Shown piece after piece: positions 10,742 to 22,435 of a DNA stretch of 64,000 nucleotides (within the stretch, counting starts at the first letter, position 1; each line of letters starts with the position of its first letter). Source of the stretch: Porogramme epimiltina (Eukaryota; Basidiomycota; Agaricomycetes; Polyporales; Polyporaceae). The DNA lies in NCBI GenBank assembly GCA_900155495.1, contig FTLJ01000219.1:1-64000 (forward strand), written 5' to 3'. The notes below the pieces were generated by a model. That model had not been told where the DNA came from. It searched no databases and saw nothing but the letters and a program-made list of their open reading frames with translations. A program made the position numbers and the translations under genes.

Positions 10742-12406
10742 ATGGCCGCAGTCGTCCACTCGCGCTCTTCCCCACCTCCACCCGTCTACCGCCTCCCGCC
10801 AGAGCTTCTCATCGACATCTTCGTGCACTGTTCCGACACCCCATCTGACCAACTCACTCCTGTCGTCCTCGCGCAAGTCTGTCGGTATTGGAGCGATGTC
10901 AGCCGGTTGTCTCCCCGCATCTGGCAGAACATCCATCTCTACGAATCTAATGGGACCGCCCTCTCCCACGTCCAGGCGGCCAGGTGGATGCGCAGATCTC
11001 TCCCCCTCCCCTTCGACGTCTTCATCCATGCATCCACCACAGACATGATCCTCCCTCTCATGTCCCCTATTCTCTCCCAGATGAACAGGATCAACCGGTG
11101 CGTCATCTCCGGCAGACACGAAGAGCAATTCGACTTTTCCAAGTACCCCTTTGACCCCGCACGCGACTGCTTCGTCGACGAGCTCCACCTCGTGATCAAG
11201 GGCGTGTCCGCCCTGGACGTCCTCGGCCTCAACACCCCCGGCTCCGATTCCTCGGCGGACGACCGCGCGTCCTCGACCATCTTCCACGTACACAGCCCTG
11301 CCGACGGCCCCCCGGAGCTCGCGCTGCACTTCTCCGTCTACGCTGTACCCCTCGCCGCCGCGATGCAGCCGATCGGCATCCGCGCGCTCTCCATCTCCGA
11401 GTTCACGCTCGACGTCGCGACCGACGTCCCGCGCATGCTCGCCTTCCTCCGCTGCACCCCGCGCCTCGAATCGTTCGCCTTCACTGGCTGGCCGCAGGAA
11501 GGCGCGCCGATCGCCCCAGGCGCGCTCGGCGACCCCGTGGACCTCCCGTGCCTCCGCACGCTCCTCGTCCGCTCGACCGTCGCCGTGCGCGCGCTCCTCG
11601 GCCACCTCGCCGCGCCCGCGCTCCAGGAGCTCCGCCTCGAGCACACCAACGTCGACTTCGCGCTCCGCACGGAGCCGTACGTCGCCGCCGCGCCCGCGCG
11701 CGAGCCCGGCGAGTCCGACGACGAGGCGCGCGACTTCTCCCAGTCGCCCTGGTCCGACCACGCGACCGGCATGGGCCTCCGCGCGCTCGTCCGCCGCTCG
11801 CGCGTGGTCCCCGGCCCCGGCCCCGGGCCCGTGCTCGAGCCCGCGGCATCGCCCTTCCTGGGCCTGACGTCCCCCCTGGCGCGCCCGCTGCCACCGGCGT
11901 TGCGCGTGCTGCACATGGACTACGCAGACATGCGCACGAAAGACTTCCGCTGGGCGTTCGACCGCCTCGCGCACCTTGAGGAGTTCCGCATCGTTGGCTC
12001 GGACATGTCCGACCGCGTCATCGCCATGCTCGCGCCGTACCGCGTCCGTGCGCGCCCCTCCACGCCCCGCCCGGCCGAGTTCGCGCTCTCCGCCGCGCGC
12101 GAGGCGCCTGAATTCGCCGCCACCCCCGACTCCGACTCCGACCCCGATTCAGAAGAGGATTTGGAAGCCGAGTGGGCGGTGCGCCTCCCGAACCTCAAGC
12201 GGCTAGCGGTGTGGCATTGCCAGCGGATCAGCGGGGATGTGCTCGTCCGCGCGCTGAGGAGACGAGTGGTGTTCACGGACCGGGCGGAAGAGGAGGGGCG
12301 GGGGGACACGCTGGAGACCGTGACGGTCGTGGGGTGCTCCGAGGTGCTGTTCCCGCACGCGCAGGCGCTGTCGGACGTCCTCGGCGACCGGCTGAGGTTG
12401 TCATAG
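10742..12406 (+). CDS. F-box protein
   Basis: A single-exon gene of 554 residues. The F-box lies at about residues 17-60 (VYRLPPELLIDIFVHC, then VVLAQVCRYWSDVSR and PRIWQNIHL). It should bind Skp1 and make the protein the substrate receptor of an SCF ubiquitin ligase. The rest holds leucine-rich segments such as FTLDVATDVPRMLAFLRCTP and LPNLKRLAVWHCQRISGDVL, consistent with degenerate leucine-rich repeats for target binding. Two acidic or proline-rich stretches interrupt it, including a run of SDSDPDSEEDLEAEW type near residue 465-480. Mushroom genomes hold large, fast-changing families of such proteins, so the substrate cannot be guessed. A long antisense frame at 10664-11974 is a by-product of high GC. 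Confidence 0.85.
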   Translation: MAAVVHSRSSPPPPVYRLPPELLIDIFVHCSDTPSDQLTPVVLAQVCRYWSDVSRLSPRIWQNIHLYESNGTALSHVQAARWMRRSLPLPFDVFIHASTTDMILPLMSPILSQMNRINRCVISGRHEEQFDFSKYPFDPARDCFVDELHLVIKGVSALDVLGLNTPGSDSSADDRASSTIFHVHSPADGPPELALHFSVYAVPLAAAMQPIGIRALSISEFTLDVATDVPRMLAFLRCTPRLESFAFTGWPQEGAPIAPGALGDPVDLPCLRTLLVRSTVAVRALLGHLAAPALQELRLEHTNVDFALRTEPYVAAAPAREPGESDDEARDFSQSPWSDHATGMGLRALVRRSRVVPGPGPGPVLEPAASPFLGLTSPLARPLPPALRVLHMDYADMRTKDFRWAFDRLAHLEEFRIVGSDMSDRVIAMLAPYRVRARPSTPRPAEFALSAAREAPEFAATPDSDSDPDSEEDLEAEWAVRLPNLKRLAVWHCQRISGDVLVRALRRRVVFTDRAEEEGRGDTLETVTVVGCSEVLFPHAQALSDVLGDRLRLS

Positions 12407-12985
12407 GTGCCTGTATGCGGGTTCGGGCGGGCTGACTGCAGGGGACATGGTCGCATATTTTGGTGCCGGATGGGCCGGCTGGGACTGGACGGAATTCTGG
12501 ATTGGATGGAGATTGTGTACATGGTAGGGCGGTGTACGATATGCGCAGGAGTCATGCTTGTTACCCCTTCATGGTCACCATTGCATCTCATTCATGTGTT
12601 TTATACTGATCATCCATACTGCGTTACCTTTTTCTCAAGTCACGTTTAGGATACATTACTTCGATGATGGCTGCGCACGAGCGCAACATCCCAATTAAAC
12701 ATTTTGATCATACTATGGGACCGGATCTTACTTCAACACCCCGAGATATGGGGCTCGATGCTCGAACTCTTCAGCATGATGGTCGGTGTAGCACGTGTAG
12801 AACTCCCCGGGTCTCCTTGTGAAACTTGAATCAGCCCTGTGCAGAGCAAGGTCCCGCGAGACTGCGAGCAGAATTGCGTTTAAGAACTGAGTTGAGGCTA
12901 CAGGAGTTTAAGTTATTGCAAGACATGCGAAACGAAGGATACACTGAGGCATTGTCTATGGGTACACATAGTCCCTTGCGGTGCT
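12407..12985. other. convergent 3' region
   Basis: About 580 bases between the stops of the F-box gene (+) and AMP deaminase (-). No gene was recognised. Confidence 0.5.
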
Positions 12986-15900
12986 CTACGAGTGCGGCGG
13001 GAAGACATACGCCTGCGAATCCACGGTCCGCTTCGTCCTGATCATCGCCAGCTCCTCGAGCAACGTCTGCCGGCGGTACTCCAGGCGCAGGTTGGGCACA
13101 TTCGTCTATGGAGCCAAGTTAGCGACAGTGACGGAAGCGTGTCAGGCGGAGAAACCTACCTTGTTGATCTCGTTTCCAGCGGCGCCCGGGAGGTACCACT
13201 TCTGACCGAGCCAGTGCCGTTTGAGCTCCATCTCGAACCCGCTCTGGATCACCGAGTTGCGCGCAAGCTCAGCGAGCGAGCTCTGCGGGAGCTTGTAGAT
13301 CTGCACGCGGGAAGCTGTGTTTAGGATGTGACACCCGAACATGGGAGAAGGCAGACGTACGTGCGCGGCGACGCTGTACTCCTCCAAGAGCGGCTCCTTG
13401 GTGAAGTGGAACTGGAGCGGGTCGTCGGTGCTCAGGCTGACGTTGAGGCCGACCTTGAAGAAGTCCGGGAGCGGGTTGCGCTCGTACGTGAGGAAGAGCG
13501 CGTTGTTGCTCAGCGGGCTCATCGCGAGCCCGATCTGCTTGAGGTAGAAGAGGTACTGCAGCGCAGGCACCTTGCGCAGCAGGATGCCGTGCGAGATCGA
13601 GTGCGCGGTCAGGAACGCGGACGCCAGGTGGTCCGGGTCGCCCGCCTCACCGCAGTGCGGGCGGAGGACGAAGGTGCCTGTAGCAAGCGCGAAACGCTTA
13701 AGAGCTCATATACAGCGCATATACTTAGTTGGACGTACTGAATCCGCGTGCGTGCCGCCACTGGTTGAGGCTCATGATGTTTGCGTACATGTAGTAGACC
13801 CTTTTGCACTTTGAGTACTCCGCGATAGGCACGTAATATTGGATACATACCAGTACGAGTAAGGAGGCGACTCTTTCGCCGCCCAGAGGCGCGGGTAAGG
13901 GAACTTCTTGTGGAATCGCCGTTCGGTCTTTGACTCATCGTCGACAGTGTCAAAGCCGATGACTCTCTGAAGGAATATGTGCAGCTCGGGGTGCGATTTG
14001 GGGTCCTTGGTCACTTCGAACAGCGGCTCAAAAACGTCTGCGCAACACCTGATTAGCAATACCCAGTGAATGAGAAGCAGTACGCACTTCGAACTATGTC
14101 TTCAAACGTCTGAATAGAGCCATTCTGTTTGTACACATCGTAGAGGCGTGGAACCTGGATGAGCCAGCGGACGTTGTGCGAGTAGAGTTTGTTGTCCACG
14201 ATCCATTTCGCGAGCTTGTCCCACTCGTCGCGCGCACGCCCGTAGATACTGATGCGCCATTCGCAGTTCTGGCTCAAACGTTATGATCCGTCATGGACGA
14301 AGGAGGTGTAGAACCTACCTGGTATTTACTTTGCTCGAGATCGGTCATGACCTCTGTATCAAACTGGTGAGTATCAACTCATGGCATATTTGGAAGCAAT
14401 AGCATACCCTTCGTCAACTCAGCGAGATATCTGCCCTGGATGTAATTGTCCGTCTTCAAGAAAATTTCTCTCAAGCGGGACTCCCCGATCGGGTTATACT
14501 TCAAGTTGAATTTGTCGAAGCGGTGGAACGAGTCCTGGTGGGCGTGCATGTCAAGCGTGTCGATCGAGAGGTCGTATGCAGTCAAGTTGAGGGACTGGAA
14601 CACTTCCTCCAACGTTAGGTCTTTTCCGTCTCGAAAGATTACGATGTCCTAATGTAACTGCGGTTAGACTTGGGAGTAGTTAACCTGGCCGAGAACGCAC
14701 TTGTGGGCTACGCTTCATCTTGGACTTGATGAATCGCAGCAAGTGCTTCTGGTTCATGCTACTGGAGTGGTGGACGTGGGTATCCACCTTGCGGACGTTG
14801 TAGAAATCACTGAATACCATGATTAGAGATATATGCGAACGCGGGCCTGGGGTGTTCGCACCGATGCGGAACACTCTTCATCTCAGCCAGCTCCTGCTGC
14901 TCGTTAAGAAGCGAATACATAGTGAACTTGCTTGCAAGATAGTTCAGCCGTCGGAAAGCGAAACTCTTGGTGGGACCATCACAGATCACAGCGAGGACCT
15001 GTTCTAGGTCCATGAAGTACTCGCGGATACTCGGAACGTCGAAGAGTGGTGTCTTGTCTGACGCGAAGTCAGAATCATTTGGACAGGATAGTAGACGATG
15101 TATTTTTGCAGCGCCGTGTATGCTCGGACTGCGACAGAGTGCGCTCGGCGGTCACGGAGTACTGATTTTACGTTTCCGTAGGACGCGCCAGAAGCAACTC
15201 CAAAGCAGCACAAACAATCTATGATGCTACCAACATACACGAGCTACCGAACGTAGAGGTTCCATTTGGTAAGCGACGTGGAGCCGCTTGCAAGGAATAA
15301 TGGCCAGACCTCCTCAAGCAGCTCTACGCCGCGTACCAAACACAACTATGGAAGATGCACGTACCTTCTCCTTCGTAGATTTGGAAAACGCCCTTCTCGT
15401 CTATGGCGAAGTTCCAGTCGTGACCGGCTGGTATCTCGCACGCTGATTTGTCGAATTCCTCGTCTTCCACGATATGGTCACCGGAGCTTTGCGGCACGCT
15501 GGTTCCTTTGCCTTTCCAGTGCCAGTGCGGAGGAGGCGGGCGAGGGTATAGGCGCCATTGAGAGAATGGACTCTTGGGAGGGAGTCGAGTTGCGAAGTCA
15601 GCGTCGGGGCGCACGCCGGAGACGCCTGCGACATCATCATCAAGGCCGGAGAACACGCCGTCATGGTCGCGGGGGTCAAACCCAAGCTTCTGGCCGGAAC
15701 GCGACATATACTTGTCACGGAGGTCGAGACAACGTTCGAGCGACTCGAAAATGGGGGTGAATTCTGAGGGGACCGGAGGTTCTGTGGGGGCGAGTAAGAC
15801 ATAGGATGACATGCGTGATAATGGCATGCGATATTGAAGACAAGTACGTCGCCGCTAAGCACGATGGACCTCGCTCGATGGAATTCAACAGATTCGAACA

Positions 15901-16456
15901 GGGGTGTATTGACACCATCTCTCGCAACGCCGACTAGGCTACACGTTTGCACATGTACGCAGTCTCGCATACAGGGAGAGAGACACGTACCAGGCAATCT
16001 CGCCTTGCCCTTAGCATCTCCGGGGGAGACCGGACGCAACGCCTCGGGCAACTCCCATCCATGGGCTTCACCATTCGTGGGCTCGGGGATTGAAGGCATC
16101 TTGGCGTTCAAAAAGGGACTTTCTGTGAAAGAACTCCCTGTAGGCATATTTGGCGAGTTCAGGAGAGAGGTGGGGCGGGGCGCAGAATTCGCGTCGGATC
16201 CACGACGATGGGCCAGGAGCTTTTCTTCGATCTGCGGATGTGCACACGCTCAGCTCGAGAACACAACAATTGTGTTTCCATGACGTACGTGGTTCTGGGT
16301 CTTCTCGTCGGTGTAATCAAAGAAACCCCCCTTCGCGTCGAGGTTTGGGACGGGGGGCGAGCGCGACTCTGCTCGTGAGTCGGAGGAGCTGCGCGAGCGA
16401 GTGCCAGACGAGCGGTCCTGGAGGTTGAGATCCGAGACGTTGGGCAGGTGAGCCAT
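12986..16456 (-). CDS. AMD1: AMP deaminase
   Basis: Deaminates AMP to IMP and ammonia in purine interconversion. Read on the minus strand from [14 protein letters not shown] (16456) to the TAG at 12986, with many short introns. Metal and active-site motifs are present: [17 protein letters not shown] (zinc HxH) and [12 protein letters not shown] (catalytic aspartates), followed by [20 protein letters not shown] and the [10 protein letters not shown] block near the C-terminus. Upstream, [13 protein letters not shown] matches the family. The variable N-terminal region is serine-rich. One join I resolved is a 209-nt intron (15782-15990) that links KARLPE to PPVPSEF. The last exon ends [14 protein letters not shown]. 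Not every internal splice site was checked, so small errors in exon ends are possible, but identity and limits are secure. Confidence 0.92.
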
Positions 16457-16883
16457 GGTGGTCGACAAAAGAGGACGCGGGTGATGCTACAGAGGAGGAA
16501 GAGAAGTTGCTGGTCGGGATATAAGTAGCGGGAGCGGAACACGCACCGAAAGCCCGGTGCAATGGAAAACTTTAATTCTGGGCGTGATGAGTAGGCGCTT
16601 ACTTCATTTTGCCCACCCTCCGACCGTGTGGCCTAGCTAAGAGCCAATTTGCCCATGATATGGCTCAGTATTAACGCACGGGTACGAAGATCCCGCTGAT
16701 CTCAGTCAAGTAGAAAAGAACGTGCAGCGCACGCATCATACAGTATTGCTACAGTTAGATACGACACAACGCAGGCGGCGACACGAGACATACAACATGG
16801 TACCCACTACACCGACGATATCCCGCACGATCGCTAAACCACCGCCGCGTTGCAAGCCGAGATAGTGTAACATACATGAGGCT
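16457..16883. other. intergenic, AMP deaminase promoter side
   Basis: About 430 bases between the eIF3i stop and the AMP deaminase start, both on the minus strand. It holds the eIF3i 3' end and the AMP deaminase promoter. No further gene was seen. Confidence 0.5.
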
Positions 16884-18310
16884 CTACTCCTCGATCTCCA
16901 GGTCTCCATAAGGCTTCGCACGGAAGTAACTCTCTTCGAAATGATGCACACGCACAAAACCGTCTTCACCGCCAGAAGCGTAGCAGTCGCCCTTCGGGGA
17001 GATGGCAATACTAGGGCACCACACTGTCAGAACATGAGGTCGTAAATGCAATAAGAAAACTCACGTGTTGACGGGACCGAAATGTCCCTTTACGCGGCCA
17101 ACCTCCTCCTCGAAGAGCTTGTGCCAGAACCGAGTCTCGAATTTACCTTGCCGAAGCGAGGTAGTCGTGACGCTCATCGCATCCTGACCGCCGCCTAAGA
17201 GGATGTATGGCTTCGTCGGAGCCATGGCAGCGCTGTTGAGCGGCGTCTCCGTCACATATGTCTTCAGGACAGTGAGCGTGCGGGTCTCGTGTAGCTGATG
17301 CGCAACCCGTTACGATGAATGGTGGTAATAATCGATAAAGTATGTCAGGCGTACCCTGGCAGTCTTGTCCTTGCTGCTTGTGACGAAGTATGTCCGATCC
17401 GGACTGAGCTGTAGATCCGTAACGGTGTCCCGGTGTGCGTGCTCGTTCAGTGCGACCTCATCGCCCGTTTTCGCGTCGAAGAGCGAGATCTTTCCGGACT
17501 CGTGGCCCGTCAAGATGAGGTCCGGCCGGTGCGCGAATGCGCACACAACAGCCTTGGAACCGATGGGGTTGAACATGGAGGAGGGCTCTTGGGGTTCTAG
17601 ATGCCGCACATGTTCAGTAAGGGGAACGTGTGGTAGATAGGCTGTGCTTGCGGCCAGGTGCGGGAACTGGTGAGGGAATGAATGGATACACTTACGGTCT
17701 GTCCCATCGCCATCCCTGTTGATGTTGAATATCCGCACAGCACCCTGGTGTCCCATCCGTTGCTCCGTGATGCAGACAACTTGATCGTCATCCTCGCTGA
17801 ATGCAACTCGCTTTACAGCTGTAGGGAATTCCCATCGGAACAGACACTTTCCCGTCTGCACCGACCAGAGACGTAGGGTGTTGTCGGCTGAGCCGCTGAC
17901 GAGAAAACGTGATTGGGCTGCGAGTTGGAGGTCGGTTGAGATGTTGAAAGGGATAGTGGGTTGGAAGAGAAGTTGTATTTGACATGTGAGTGGAGGGGTC
18001 TTTAGGGAAGAAACGAGACGTACAGTCTACATCGATCGTCCAGACTGTACCATTGTGCCCGTCGTAGGTTCCTAGCCGCTCCCCGTTGTGCGTGTACCAC
18101 ACGTTGATAACGTGGTCTTTTGAGCAGGAGAAAAGAAGGTCGCCCTCCCTGTTGAACTTGATCTGGGTGAGCGAACGCTCGTGGCCTGGGGTGCATGGTC
18201 ATGAAAGTGTCCCAGCAAGAAAGGTAGAGAATAAGGACCTTGGAGAAGAATTGGCCTCTATCCAGATAGCGTTAGCTTTATATGGGGAGTAATGCCTGTG
18301 TACGGACCAT
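16884..18310 (-). CDS. TIF34: translation initiation factor eIF3 subunit i
   Basis: A WD-repeat beta-propeller subunit of eIF3, which helps load the 40S ribosome during translation start. The minus-strand exons read [18 protein letters not shown], then [31 protein letters not shown], a [19 protein letters not shown] exon, [56 protein letters not shown] sequence and a C-terminal [30 protein letters not shown] repeat, ending DLEIEE. About 330 residues, as expected. The conserved N-terminus MRPILLQGHERS needs a start codon that forms a coding exon of its own: ATG at 18308-18310, a 50-nt intron, then the 19-nt exon 18239-18257. The neighbouring transposon-like element begins 330 bp upstream of this start. 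Confidence 0.93.
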
Positions 18311-18640
18311 TTTAACGCCTTCAGGGAAGAGTGGAGACGAGCGAAGGGAGATGAATAGTCGAGGTAGGTGGCCTTCAATGCTCTTGCGATTCTCCAAGTT
18401 TTCGATGCTCGGCTGTTGCCGAGCCATCCAAATTGGTAATCTAAGCGCTCATTCATCAAGCACAACTAGCGACGACGATTTGAGGGACGCTCTTCCTTCC
18501 ATGAGGGCGACTTTTGACCCAGTATGTGTCGGACCTCGCTCTTTCGCACTGCTGAAGACTCATGCAACGTGGCAGCATGTCCTTGCGACCTGCAAGCACT
18601 CTTTCCAGCCTATGACCATCACGTGACGACATTCGACTCT
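18311..18640. other. eIF3i upstream region
   Basis: 330 bases between the eIF3i start and the inverted-repeat element. This is presumed promoter; no gene was seen. Confidence 0.5.
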
Positions 18641-18642
18641 GG

Positions 18643-18661
18643 GGCCGCTAGTGCTTGACAA
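18643..18661 (+). repeat. left terminal inverted repeat
   Basis: Sequence GGCCGCTAGTGCTTGACAA. Its reverse complement is matched at 17 of 19 positions by 19947-19965. Confidence 0.65.
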
Positions 18662-19946
18662 TTACTATTACTTACGGTCTCCACGCAATAAGTAATGATA
18701 TAGATGATTATATTACTTCCAGCGGCCCGTAAGTAATCTACGGGTAAGATAATGTATTGTAAGCAAAGAGTAAGCATATGTAATAGTAAGTACTTCTATT
18801 AGCAAACATTCTGATCACGTGCCGGGTTCTCCTGAACGACAGCCCTCCCTTCGGCCCCTCGCTATCCCCTATACAGCTCTAAGAGTGTGTGGCGTTTACG
18901 ATTTGACGTACAAAAGATTTTTGTGCATTGAAAACTTGGCCATGCAGGCCAGCTCCATACTTTGCGCGATAAGTCACTGGCGCCGCCGCCGGTCGTTTGC
19001 AGGCCGCTTTCAACGAGCTGGTACAGGTTGGTCCTCTGCAGGAAAACGGCACACAACACTGAAGCGGAAGTGTGCGGGCATGAGGGCAGGCCGCCACTGG
19101 GTGCTTGAGTGGCTCATCAGCGTGCCGAACGCATCCAGCATGCGGGAAGAGCCGCTGTGCCGTGGGGACCCGACCCCTCGAAAGTGGCGGGTGCGCGGGC
19201 TGCTTTGGGTGCTAGAGCAGATTGTCGAGAGGCTGATGCTGGCGTACTATGTCACACTAGAGCCCAGTAAGCATCAAAAACGCGTAGCACACAAACGGTA
19301 TATGTGTGGGGCTTTCAACTACGGCGTACGCGAGCCATCTTTCCCGGGTCTCGAATTACGGGAGGGCCGTAGCTACACTGCATCAAGGTTGGCGGAGAAA
19401 CGTTGCTCGTGGCCATCGTGGGCAGCACCTTCCGAACTTGAACCGACGCCCAGCAAGGATACGCGTCCGCCGGGTAGGCTACCTGTCTCCGGAGTCCGGA
19501 GCTCGCTGAGGACCTGGACGCACTCGCTGTATCATACCGCGTGGCTACCCGTCGGGCTCTGAGGTGACTGGCATAGCGTCCACTTTGATTCTTCAAGCTG
19601 CTCGCCGAGGGATCGGAAAAGAGCATGAGTACGCGCGGGCGAGAGGCACTCCTTCCCTAGCGCCGACAGGCTGAAGCTCGACGGCAATAAGACTGCAGGT
19701 GTTCCATCAGTAACAGAATATTATCGATCAGTACTATTAGTAACATCCTACTCTCCTTGTAATCCCAGGCGCCCGATCACATGCTTGCCTGTTGAATACC
19801 ATTACTTACGGACCGGGTATGTAATGGTAGGGTATTATATTGTAGTGTAATGACTACTACTGAGCCCCTTTATGATTACGGCCAATCCCCGTATTTAATC
19901 ATAACCCGGTTATAATCTGAGATTATAATCAATTATACGGGTATTC

Positions 19947-19965
19947 TTGGCAAGCACTAGGGGCC
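19947..19965 (-). repeat. right terminal inverted repeat
   Basis: Read on the minus strand it is GGCCCCTAGTGCTTGCCAA, the partner of the left end at 18643-18661 with two differences. Confidence 0.65.
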
Positions 19966-20225
19966 GCTGTCGGCGACGAGCGAGTGACCGCCCGCGACGT
20001 GTGTTTGGCGTGGAATTAACTTCAGCATTCGTTGGCTTCCTACCCTCACCACCTCCTAATCTGCTGTCCTGTATCCTTCAGCGTTTGCTTCGATCCACTC
20101 CAACTTTGTTCTTCTATGACCCTGGCGTTCTGCGCCGTGCTGTTGGCAGAGGTTGTGTTCCAGCATTGTTCATAAACTAATGCTTCTTTAGCAAGTTCTT
20201 TATCATTGTCCAATATCCCAGCACT

Positions 20226-22435
20226 ATGGCGCCTCCCTCGTCATACGGTGTGTCAGATGCCCTGCTGCGAGACGAAACGTCTACATCGCCCTCTACGTCC
20301 ACGGCGGCCTCCGCCTCAAACTCGCGCCACCCTACTCCCTCGGAGGTGTCAGAGCCAACCCCATCCGCGTCTACATCTCATAACGTTACGGAGCCTCCGC
20401 GCAAGCGCCAGCGCACCACCGAACGTGAAGCCAATCCGTCAGCGCGTGGAAAAGGCCCGCGCTCGACATCGTCTACGTCCTCCACTCCGGCCATGTCCAC
20501 ATCACTCCCGCCTCCTCACACGTCGCCGCGAGGCGGTGTGATAGATGTTCATGGGAGCGTCAACCCCGGCGACGGATATACTGCGGCTGAAGGCGCTCCG
20601 AATGCTCAATCCGACAGGAGCGGTGCAGGAGCCAGTGCGACGAGTCAAGGCCACTCTCCCTCTGGTGCGGGGGAACGGAGCGACGATGAAAGCAGCGCCA
20701 TTGACGGAGGGTCGGGGAGTATAAAAGGAAAGCGACGGGCTGGCGGCGATGGAGAACTCATGCCTGCGCAACTGAGCTTTGGGAGCAGCCCGCCGCCGAC
20801 ATCATCTTCGACAAATCTGGACAAGCGGGGAGACGGAGGAGGGGAGTTGGTTTGGCAGGGCGAGGGTGAGTCCCCCATTGATGGCCTCGTGTACGGGGCC
20901 GAAATCGGCAGACGCGAGCCCACCCACGCGGCAGGTGGAGCAAGCATTACCTCAGGAAGGGGTATCAACCGTGCCTCGGAACCTCCGGATGGTGGCGAAG
21001 GGGGCGCAGCCGTGCACGACAGCCAATTCTACCACAACGACGCGGACTGTGTGATCCGCGTAGAGGACACGCTATTCAGGGTGAGTGGTGCTTTCAAAGT
21101 TTGCGCAGCATCGCGCGCCTTCCTGCTCCCATACCCCACCTTGCGTGCCCACGAGACCCGCCGACCACGTTCGGAGGGCCACACTCGTGGACAGCCCCTG
21201 CTTTTACGTTGATCCCGATGCTGATCTCGAGTTTGTTAACCCCCTGATCCCTTTCGCCATGGGATTGGCCGGGTTGCTTGTAGGTCCATCGATTCTTGCT
21301 ACAGCGGGACGAGTCGGCGTTCCAGGACATGTTCACCATGCCCCTCGCGGGTCTACCACCGGGAACCGCGGAAGGGTGCTCGGACGAAAGCCCAATTCGA
21401 CTATATGGAGAGTCTGTGGAGCGGTTCCGCACTCTTCTCTCCCTCTTCTACGCCCTGTACGTATTCCCCTTGCCCGACAAGTTGGCGTGCCGATCACCGC
21501 CTGCCGCGCTAACTTCTTGTTACCCCCACCCCGCTAGAGCACCAGAGATCCAAGCATACAATACCCCCACGGCAGACGTTGACCGATTGCTTACCATCGC
21601 GGAGATGACGAACAAGTACCACTTTACGTCGACTGAGAGCTGGGCTGTCGACGCTCTTTACAACGTTGCCCGCGGACGCTACGGGCCCCCACAGCCGCAA
21701 TACGGGCTCAGTCACTGCTCTTCACAATGGATGAAACGGCTACTCGAGGTCGCGCTCATTTGTGGCCATACCAAACTAAGAGACTACGTCGCTGAGCAGT
21801 GGGTGGAACGCATCATTGCGCGCGATCTGCGCCCCGTACACGCCCTCGAGATTGCCGAACGCAGCGGAGTCCGACGCCTCGAGGGATACGCCTACTACAT
21901 TCAGATGCTTGAAATGGACGACGATTTCACCCCGGGTGTCGCCGAGGACGGCAAGAAGTTTCAACGCTCACAGATATGGAGACTAGCCTCAGACGGGGAG
22001 GACGTGCACACCCCCGCGGTCCTCACGCCCGCGCAAAGGCAGCGACTACTTTCGGGCCACTGGTCGCTGACCAGGCTCTGGGAGCGGCTCCGCGTCAATC
22101 CGCCCAAGTTCGAGCGATCGGAGGGATGCACATACCACCAACACGGGTGCCTCGCGACGTGGGCGCAGCTATGGCGGGACGTCGGCAAGAGCGAGATTAC
22201 TATCGCATGCGCGAGCGCGGACGTGCTCGAGCGGCTGAAGCGGATGGAGGAGCAGCTCATCGTTCACCAGGACCTCTCGATGGCGCTCACGCTGCAGTGC
22301 AAGCGGCGCGCGCTCCACGCGCTCAAGGCGACTACGACAGAGGTGCAGGCCGGGCTCGCAAACCACTTTGCGGACCTCACCGCGGACAAACCTCACGCCG
22401 TTGCCGTCGCTGCCGCCACGGAGAAGGAAACGTGA
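20226..22435 (+). CDS. BTB/POZ domain protein
   Basis: Three exons (20226-21080, 21284-21456 and 21538-22435) give 641 residues in frame. The first 280 residues are disordered, rich in Ser, Thr, Pro and Gly, with a basic patch PPRKRQRTTERE that could be a nuclear signal. A BTB-type fold starts at DSQFYHNDADCVIRVEDTLF and continues VHRFLLQRDESAFQDMF, then IRLYGESVERFRTLLSLFYAL, the layout seen in the large mushroom family of BTB proteins. After it come helical segments (LTIAEMTNKYHF, SWAVDALYNVARG, LLEVALICGHTKLRDYV) that resemble a BACK-like region. A second half with many Trp, Arg and Glu residues ends in a coiled-coil-like segment. Such proteins dimerise and often serve as cullin-3 adaptors or regulators; the partner is unknown. 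The transposon-like element ends about 260 bp upstream. Confidence 0.8.

Larger units (their letters stand above)
18641..19968. mobile_element. probable non-autonomous DNA transposon with inverted ends
   Basis: Nineteen-base ends (18643-18661 and 19947-19965) are inverted copies differing at two positions, with core GGCC-CTAGTGCTTG. Just inside lie short subterminal copies of ATTACTTACGG at 18667-18677 and 19801-19811, plus an inverted copy at 18727-18737. The outer 150-200 bases on each side are AT-rich and partly palindromic, unlike the flanks. The GC-richer middle has an open frame (18819-19562, 247 codons) with no transposase motif I recognise. I cannot see a target-site duplication, so the family is not assignable; hAT-like elements also have short ends and subterminal repeats. 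It could instead be a decayed element or two nested MITEs. Confidence 0.55.

Noticed and set aside
10664..11974. 436-codon antisense frame over the F-box gene
   Set aside because: Shadow of a GC-rich real gene; no domain visible.
18819..19562. 247-codon frame inside the inverted-repeat element as a transposase
   Set aside because: No DDE or hAT dimerisation motif could be seen; it is probably passenger or chance sequence.
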